Made by a program: the position numbers and the translations under genes. DNA of 64,000 bases from Culex pipiens pallens (taxonomy: Eukaryota; Arthropoda; Insecta; Diptera; Culicidae): positions 195,890,429-195,954,428 of the forward strand of contig NC_068938.1 of assembly GCF_016801865.2 (NCBI RefSeq). Reading direction: 5' to 3'. Each line of letters begins with the position of its first letter. The stretch's first letter is position 1. This document shows, piece by piece, positions 56,820-64,000 of the stretch. The notes under the pieces are model-generated. The model ran no database searches and was not told the origin of the DNA. It worked only from the letters and a program-made list of their open reading frames with translations.

Positions 56820-57100
56820 CTTTTTCAATACCCCAACCGCATTGAGTGGTTCTAAAAACACCCAAAAGCAAAAATTGAAAATTTGGTTTATAGGACCTTT
56901 TAAAAAAAAACTCCAGATATCTACAAAGTTCAATTCTGGAGTATTTTTTGAAAAGGTCCAATAAACCAAATTTCCAGTTTTTGCTTTTTGGGTGTTTTTG
57001 AAACCGCCTTGAGTCAGGGGTATTAAAAACACCCAAAAAGCAAAAACTGAAAATTTGGTTTATTGGACCTTTTCAAAAAAAAACTCCAGAATTGATATAG
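56820..57100. mobile_element. tandem/inverted repeat element (CTCCAGA...TCTGGAG family)
   Basis: Three alternating units of about 90 bp contain AACACCCAAAAGCAAAAATT or its complement and AGGTCC(A/T)ATAAACCAAATT. GAAACCGCCTTGAGTCAGGG is shared with 19560-19590. Imperfect fold-back structure. Confidence 0.65.
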
Positions 57101-57184
57101 GAGAGTTTCGAATAAAAAAGTACAAGAAAAAAACCAGTTTTGAGCTGTAAATGCTATTGTAAATTATTAGGGTTATATTTTTTT

Positions 57185-58330
57185 TGGGGCAGGGGGTTTC
57201 AAAAATCCTCAAAAAAATCTAGATATAGCCACCGAAAGTTTGATTTTAGCGAAATATTTGCAGTTTTTCGATTTTTTAAAATAGTGACCATGAGTGACCA
57301 TTTCTAAAAATATTTTTTTGCAAAAGTTCAGAAAATTTGCTATAAAATTGTCTAATAGACATTGAAGATTGGACCTCGGGTTGCTGAGATAGAGCCGCTA
57401 TATTTTTTATATTTTTTTCGAAAGGATCGGAAAATTTTACGAATGTTTCATGCATTAACATTGAAAATCGGACCATGAGTTGCTGAGATATGGTCATTAG
57501 AAAATGGTGGGTTGTTTTGGTGAGATTTAGAAAACTTCAATTTTCGTGTTTATTTTTCTTAAAGCGGCTCTATCTCAGCAACCCGAGGTCCAATCTTCAA
57601 AGTCTATTAGACAAATTTATAGCAAATTTACTTAACTTTAAAAAAAGGTATTTTCAGAAATGGTCACTCATGGTTATCATTATTATTTATCATTATTAAT
57701 GAGCTAACAGCCGGAGGCTGGTTCAGCTCAGGCGGTCACTCATGGTCACTATTTTTAAAAATTGAAAAACTGCAAATATTTCGCCAAAATCAAACTTTCG
57801 GTTGCTATATCTTGAAAACGGAATAAAGTACTTTTCGATTGCAAATTCAATTTTGCATTAAAAAATAATTTCAAACTTGTTTTTGCATAAAACTTCGATT
57901 TTTCCAAAAATCACTATTTTTCAAAAAAATCTCGAAAATAAAAAAAAATACGTATGTTGGGAAATTGAGTTTAAGTGAAAAAAAAGTTGATTAAAAAATC
58001 TGCAAATTTCTTTTTCTATGTACCTACTTTTTTTCTCAAAAGTCCTCAACAATACCTACAACTTTGCCTAAGACACCAGATCAGAAAATTCAGTCAAAAG
58101 TTACAGCTGTTTGAATATTTACATACCATTTTTGTATGGACAGCTGCCAAAATTGTATGGAGACTTGTATGGGTGAACCAATGACACAAAATAGCTTATT
58201 TGGTCATAGGGAAAGGCCCCGACAAGGTTTGAGTCAAATAAAAAAATACAAAAAATAAAAATGGTTGAAATCGGCCGATTTCGTAGAGAGTTGCTCAACT
58301 GTAAAATTTTATGGTCAAAATAGCTTCTTT
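57185..58330. mobile_element. copy of the TTGCTGAGATAT repeat family
   Basis: Inverted pairs around 57430 and 57700 (CAACCCGAGGTCCAATCTTC, GGTCACTCATGGTCACTATT) and the end segment CCTCAACAATACCTACAACT at about 58042 match 38690-39500. A short alien piece (57680-57737, GAGCTAACAGCCGGAGGCTG) interrupts it. Confidence 0.65.
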
Positions 58331-60118
58331 GGTTATGGGGTTACCGCCTGGAAAAGTCACATGTTTTTTTTTAGTTTTTAATCATAAAATTAAAAAGTCT
58401 TAGCAAAAATATTGTAAAATGCTTGAAAATAAAAAAAAAACGACATTTGCGGTAGCGGCAACAAATTTCAGTATAGTTTAATCGATACTTTTTCTAGCAG
58501 TGCTTCCCAATCAAATGCAGCAAGAATCATTTAAAACGATTAAGATTGTACATATTTAAGCGTGTTTTTAGCGTTGGCTTTAACAAAAAATCAAGTAAAC
58601 TTTATTTTTTGGATCTATCAAATTACGTAACAGGGAAAAGCAAAATGGGATAACCAACCTAAAAAAAATGTAGTAAAATTTGATCAGGGGGAGTCCTAGA
58701 ACGACGTAATTATGAACTTTTTGTTACTGAAATTTTACCTTAATCAAACAAGTTAACATAGGTCCTGTTAATCAAACGGATACACGATGATTAATCTAAA
58801 TTTACAGAATGCTTGACAGACTTGGAATCGATAGCACGGTGTTGCATAAATGAATATCCAGTTGCATTAATAGCTTTTTAATAGTTACAGCACGCGATCA
58901 CTTACGGCCGATCCCTGCGGTGACAGTAGCACGTTTTAATTAAAGCACCTATTGATCAATGGTGGGATGAAACTGAATTTAATTAGATGCCATTGCTTGG
59001 GATTACTTTATAATTTACTTTGTTGGTTTTGCAAATGATGCTAGAATATCAAACAGTCGAAACCAATAATGCATCAAAATGCCATCTTTGTAATAAATCT
59101 AAAAAACGTCTGCTACACCCAACAGCAACTCACAGCTGATGGAATCTGACCAACCCACCTGACGCGAGAGGGGAGGCCATAAATAATAAGGCACTTGAAC
59201 CTGTGCTGGATAATAAGGGAAAAATGTTTGCCGGTTTGCATGCATCACAGGTATTTGACGTTAGGTCATTATATAATTTCCCTCTCGATGAAGTGCTGTG
59301 AAAAGTATGTTCACTTAGTACCCAGCAAATAACAACAGTCAGTGGCATTGCAGTGGTGAACACGGAGGAAATTGTTACCACGTCTGTAGCCCAATGACCC
59401 AATGAGTACGTGCATGGGTTATCAGATTGAAAAGTGAACCATTTTTATAGACGCTCAGATAGTTTTTAAAGTTTTTCAAATCTACTTGTCTGTGCGTGTT
59501 GTTGAGTGCAACACTTTTGTTGAGCGTCAAGTACTATGTTTATCATCGCATATCTAGCAGAGGTAATTGCGGCACAAGGTTCAGAGCAAAATTTGGCACC
59601 TTTGCAAGCTGATAATCGCCATATGAACATATTACATGAAAACCCTCGATAAAGTAAAGCAGGTTAAAAGATGCAAACGGCAGATGATTAATCGTAACCG
59701 GCACTGTAAGTTAGCGTTAGCGAACGCGTGCGTTGCATGTGTTATTGTTATTACAGTTTTAAAATGGCACTCTGTTGTCGATGATTTTATCAAACGAGGA
59801 AGGAAGATTTGTTGTTTAGCGGCACGCAACTCTTGTTAATAGTACACAAGATTCAGTTATTGTACCTTTATTCCGCATTATTTATGTTAATTTTATATCG
59901 TTAACTGCGCAGATCCATTTTCATCGGAGACAGGAATTATGTTTCTTTAAAATCTATTTTTTATCCCTAACTTACTTTGTTCTTTTCTAAAACATTTCTT
60001 TTCACTTTTTTCTCTGAATTTAAATGGAGTTTTGACCAGAAAGAAGAGCTTTTTCATAAAGTATGCAGAGTACATATTATTAAAGACTTAAAAAAAATAA
60101 ATGCTTTTATATACACTA
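58331..60118. other. intron, no repeat matched
   Basis: Unusually repeat-free for this intron. No supported coding frame; the minus-strand frame 59402-59130 (90 codons) has no recognisable domain. Could hold regulatory sequence, but I see no specific motif. Confidence 0.35.
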
Positions 60119-60120
60119 TA

Positions 60121-60830
60121 CAGTCCAGACTCGATAATCCGAAAGCCTAGGAAAAATATTCCTTCGAATAATTGAATCACGATAAATTATTTTTTCGTTG
60201 GCTTGTTTTTTATTTTCCCCTAAACTACGCTAAAGTTATTAAGAAATTTGAAATCCTAAGATGGCGACCAATATGGCGGGAACGAAATATTGAAAAAAAA
60301 ATGCATTTTGTTGTTTAATAGGTAGTGAACTGTGAACAGTGAACCGGGACCCGTGGTGTAGGGGTAAGCGTGATTGCCTCTCACCCAGTCGGCCTGGGTT
60401 CTATCCCAGACGGTCCCGGTGGCATTTTTCGAGACGAGATTTGTCTGATCACGCCTTCCGTCGGACGGGAAGTAAATGTTGGCCCCGTTCTAACCAAGAG
60501 GTTTGGTCGATAGCTCAGTCCAGGTGTTGGAGTCGTCTCCCTGGGTCCTGTCTCGGTGGAGTCGCTTGTAGGCAGTTGGACTAACAATCCAAAGGTCGTC
60601 AGTTCGAATCCCGGGGTGGATGGAAGCTAAGGTGTAAAAAGAGGTTTGCAATTGCCTCAACAATCAAGCCTTCGGACACTTAGTTTCGAGGAGAAATCTC
60701 GCATTCGAGAACGCCAAGGCAATGCTGTAGAGCGAATAATTTGATATTTTTGAATTTTTGAACTATTAAAATTTGACTAAACTAGGGTCGCAAAACTCAA
60801 AAAAAAATAATATAAAAAAATAATATAAAA
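60121..60830. mobile_element. pogo-like MITE split by a SINE
   Basis: Starts CAGTCCAGACTCGATAATCC after TA (60119-60120). 60241-60335 (AGATGGCGACCAATATGGCG, TTTAATAGG) matches the other copies, and their continuation (TTTGACTAAACTAGGGTCGC) resumes at about 60770 after the SINE. The 3' end is not clear. Confidence 0.75.
60340..60735 (+). mobile_element. dimeric tRNA-derived SINE (Glu-like head)
   Basis: The head GGGACCCGTGGTGTAGGGGT has an A-box-like start, CTC-like anticodon loop (GCCTCTCACCC) and GGGTTCTATCCCA as B-box, with GGGACC / GGTCCC closing. The body (GCCTTCCGTCGGACGGGAAG, GGAGTCGTCTCC) and second tRNA-like unit (TTGGA-CTAACAA-TCCAA, GTCAGTTCGAATCCCGG), then AATCAAGCCTTCGGAC, match 12990-13240 closely. 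Confidence 0.82.
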
Positions 60831-60870
60831 AAGAATATGTTGGTGCTCTTTCACTCACTTTTCATCAAGC

Positions 60871-60945
60871 GTCCATGGCGTGGTGGTAGCGTGTCGGACC
60901 AATAACCAAGAAATTGGTGGTTCAATTCTCGTTCTGCTAAGTGTT
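60871..60945 (+). mobile_element. isolated tRNA-like unit
   Basis: GGCGTGGTGGTAGCGTGTCG (A-box-like) and GGTGGTTCAATTCTCG (B-box-like) are spaced as in a tRNA, but the stems do not close well. Probably a SINE head fragment. Confidence 0.45.
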
Positions 60946-61323
60946 TTTTTTTGTGAAATACAACCAAACAGCCGTCTATAATGTCGATAATTGTCGGTAA
61001 CGGGCAAAATTGCCATACTCCTATATCGCAAAAAATGCATGAGAACAGATTTCATGCAGATTCTGATATACTTTCATGCCGCCATGCATCACAATCATGC
61101 GACTGACAGTTGGGTGTACTAACACCGTCTCAAAACAGCCCAGGGCCATCTAATATACTCATGAACTGGACGAGGGAGTCGTGGATTGCCTGGCCCGAGT
61201 CATCTGCATTACCGATTTATGTCTGCACAATTTCAGAAGAAATCGTTAACCAGGGAAAGGTATTCGCTTCAATTTTCTTGAGATATATGGTGGTTATTAA
61301 CCGAGCCGTGTCAGTTGAAATAT

Positions 61324-62815
61324 GAGCAATTCTCTACAAAATCGGTTTTTTTTCTTAAATTTTAATTTTTGTATTTTTTAATCCGACTGAAACTTTTTTG
61401 GTGCCTTCGGTATGCCCAAAGAAGCCATTTTGCATCATTAGTTTGTCCATATAATTTTCCATACAAATTTGGCAGCTGGCCATACAAAAATGATGTATGA
61501 AAATTCAAAAATCTGTATCTCTTGAAGGAACTTTTTGATCGATTTGGTTGATTTTACATCGAAAAATTAAGTCGAAAAATTTTTGAGACCAATTTTTCGA
61601 TTTTTTGAAAAAATCAGTATTGATTCAAAAATTCATAACTCGCTCAATGATTTTTTGCACAACCTGTAAATGTCTGAAAAGTTGGCATTTGATATCCTCT
61701 AAAACATATAAAAAAATAAAAATAGTGTTTTTTGCAAATCAAGTTTTAGTGACAAAAAGTCAAATAAAAAATTCACCTTTTTTTTACCGTGTATCATTTT
61801 TCCAGTGTAGTCCGTATCCATACCTACAACTTTGCCGAAGACACCAAATCGATCAAAAAATTCCTTCAAAAGATACAGATTTTTGAATTTCCATACATCA
61901 TTTTGTATGATCAGCTGTGTAGGAGCGGCCGTGGCTGACTGGTTACGGTGTTCGCTTTGTATGCGAATGGTCCTGGGTTCGATTCCCATCTGCTCCCACC
62001 GAGAAAGTATAGGAAATATAAATCTCGAAACTCTAAACATGAACGAAAAATCAAGATCGCTCGCTCGAGTCGGGGTTTGATCCCCCATCCTTTGGATCGG
62101 TAAGCAAAATTGCTAACCACTAGGTCATCGTGACTTGGTGAGCTATAGCTGGAATTAGGAATACTGTTACCACTAAAACTATATACGCGCTGGGTCGTTG
62201 TCCATTTGACAAGGGTTCGGAAGTTCTAAATAACGTTTGAACCCGATTGGTGCAAACGTTCTTCAAGGGCGGGGTTTGTCGATAAAGCTGAAGTACCTCG
62301 CGCTCGGCTATCCAGCGTAGAAATAGGGGGATGGCGTCGCTATTTTTAGATCACGTTTTCCACTTTTTCTCATCGAAACCGACTACTTTATCGACTTCAT
62401 TTTGCTGGGCGAGATAGGACGCCGTCTATTTTTAGACCATGACTCAGCACTTTTCCACTCTTGCGCTTAAAATAACCAGGTGGCAGCACGATGTAACGCC
62501 ACGTCCCTATGGGTCACCGAAGCTCGGCAGAGCTAACACCTTCCAAATGCCTATGCGAGTTATTTGAATGTAGATCTAAAAATACATGGAAACAACTCAA
62601 TTTGTAAGAAGCGGCCGCGTGGTCCCGTTTGGTTGGTTGCACACACACACACATCATTTTGTATGATCAGCTGCCAAATTTGTATGGAAAATTATATGGA
62701 CAAACTAATGATGCAAAATGGCTTCTTTGGGCATATTGAAGGCACCAAAAAAGTTTCAGTCGGATTAAAAAATACAAAAAAAAATCGAATGACCGAAATC
62801 TGGGAGAACTGCTCA
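61324..62815. mobile_element. palindromic-family element split by a 733-bp retroposon
   Basis: Starts TGAGCAATTCTCTACAAAAT and ends GAGAACTGCTCA, flanked by TA at 61322-61323 and 62816-62817. Left arm AATCCGACTGAAACTTTTTT and right arm AAAAAGTTTCAGTCGGATT are inverted copies. The right arm is interrupted at 61917; it resumes at 62674 with CCAAATTTGTATGGAAAATT. Confidence 0.85.
61918..62650 (+). mobile_element. 733-bp composite retroposon with tRNA-like head, 23-bp TSD and (CA)n tail
   Basis: Bounded by an exact 23-bp direct repeat (61895-61917 and 62651-62673). The 5' end is a tRNA-like unit (GGCCGTGGCTGACTGGTTAC, stem TTCGC-TTTGTAT-GCGAA, B-box GGTTCGATTCC). Near 62050-62140 a second tRNA-like unit lies on the opposite strand (complement: ACCTAGTGGTTAGCA and GGGATCAAACCCC). 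62150-62610 is unique sequence with no long frame. The 3' end repeats a head-like GCGGCCGCGTGGTCCC and closes in (CA)n. Long target duplication and simple tail fit LINE-driven retroposition. Confidence 0.8.
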
Positions 62816-63734
62816 TATACTGTGGTCATGGCCAAGTCCTGCCAAGACGGGGGTTCAAATACATACATACATACAAACAAAACTTTAATAATAAAAAATA
62901 CTAACAAATCAAAAAACAATTTAAATAAGAAATGTAAAAAATCTAACAATTTATAAAAAATCGAAAAATTTGAGAAATTTAAAAAATTTAAAAAACCTAG
63001 AAATTTAAAAATTCTACAAATTTCAGAAACTCGAAAATTAAAATTCCGGAAATTCAAGAGATTTGTGGTTTAATTATTTTAAAAATTGCATAAACAAAAG
63101 CGGAAATAACTGCAAATAAATATCTACTCAAAATAATAAAAAAAGATATTTAAAAATATTTCAAAATAATAAAAAGAATTAGGGAATTAAAAATTTGTTA
63201 TAATTTTAATTTTGTTGAACATGCAGCAAATTCTTGGAGGTCTTATATTTCAGGAATTCCAAACATCTTAATAATCAAAAACATTACGTATTCAATTAAT
63301 CAAATTAAATAAATTAAAAAAATATTCTAAAATTAAAAAAAATAACATAAATTCGGGAAAATTAATGAATTGAAAAAAATTAGAAGTTCAAGAAATCAAA
63401 ATAAAAATCTTTAGAAATCCAAAAAATATACAAATTAATTTAAAGATTTCGGAAATGAAAATCTGAAACATTCTTAATTTAATTATTAGAGACTTTTTTT
63501 TAATTCTGAGGTATTTTTTTCAAAAGTACGTAGAATTTCTGGAAACGCCCCAGGCTTAGAAATATTGTAAAGTTACCTTAGATCTGAATTACTGTTTCAG
63601 TAATTTAACATCTTAAAAAATAATTTTAAAAACTTCAGAATTTTGGTTAATGGAATTTCCAATTTAATAATTAGAATTTCTGGATTTCAGAACCAAGTCT
63701 ATGCATAAGCTTAAATTGTTGATATTATGTTCAA
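62816..63734. other. intron, very AT-rich
   Basis: Nearly pure A/T, with a short ACAT run at 62860-62876. No gene or matched repeat. Confidence 0.4.
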
Positions 63735-64000
63735 AACGATAATAGTAGTTTATGCAACAAGTTGCAAAAAGAGGATTTTTTCAGCACAAGTCGTACATGT
63801 ATCCAACGAGGTTCACCGAGTTGAATAAATACGACGAGTGCTGAAAAAATCAAGTTTTGCAACGAGTTCCATACAACCTTTTTTGCAATTTCGAAAAAAC
63901 ACCCATTGAGTGAAATTCTAAGTCGAATTTTCATGTATTTCGTCAATAAATCGTTTAAATAAAAAAAATGTTGAAAAGTGTTACTTTTCGAAACAAGTGC
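63735..64000 (-). mobile_element. ACTTTTCAGCAC-family element, cut by the window edge
   Basis: TTATGCAACAAGTTGCAAAA, GTTTTGCAACGAGTTCCATA, CAATAAATCGTTTAAAT and GAAAAGTGTTACTTTTCGAA match 15830-16030 in inverted orientation. It continues beyond 64000. Confidence 0.8.

Noticed and set aside
12916..62120. Possible functional tRNA genes (12925, 47130, 60345, 60871, 61925)
   Set aside because: A- and B-boxes are present, but stems are imperfect, no proper pol III terminator follows each unit, and the units are joined to SINE bodies and tails.

Overview
The window looks like mosquito nuclear DNA (Culicidae, most likely Culex or a close relative). This is an inference: the spliced insect-like genes carry GT-AG introns, the AT-rich introns and intergenic DNA are crowded with TA- and TTA-flanked MITEs, and there are tRNA-derived SINEs and an I-clade non-LTR fragment. 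No species-level marker is visible. There is no bacterial operon, CRISPR array, rRNA gene or convincing functional tRNA gene.

Layout. 1-1930 is a 9-bp minisatellite. 2765-3807 (+) is a four-exon endosomal syntaxin (Syx13/STX12-like). 4.5-10 kb holds MITEs and a 5'-truncated RNase H-bearing retrotransposon (7656-9243) nested in an older MITE. 10773-12445 (-) is a two-exon F-box/leucine-rich-repeat gene. 14427-20204 (+) is the complex I subunit NDUFA9/ND-39, with a 4.5-kb second intron full of transposons. It converges on 20846-22524 (-), the G-alpha chaperone Ric-8 (synembryn). 23.0-31.9 kb is nearly all mobile-element DNA, including a 1.77-kb long inverted repeat. From about 32.4 kb to the right edge the window appears to be one gene: a probable 5'-UTR exon (32.5-33.1 kb), a 20.6-kb intron, then the first coding exon of a ZnT/SLC30 (CDF) metal transporter at 53912-54100. 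Its remaining exons lie beyond the window.

The genes are unrelated housekeeping or trafficking genes: endosomal fusion, ubiquitin-ligase substrate choice, respiration, G-protein folding and metal transport. The most informative content is the nested transposon record. Five insertions can be dated relative to their hosts by direct repeats I can read at both ends: 13 bp at 7643/9244, 8 bp at 18596/18859, 8 bp at 34366/35251, 8 bp at 49267/52654, and 23 bp at 61895/62651. Other points of interest are a 733-bp composite tRNA-headed element, two SINEs that share a body but carry different tRNA heads, two long hairpin elements with internal tandem repeats, and an exact 13-bp inverted-repeat motif (CGCCATAATGGCG) seen three times in a transposon-poor part of the ZnT intron.

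Limits: homology calls are from reading translated sequence, without database searches. Transposon family names rest on terminal sequence and target-site duplication only.
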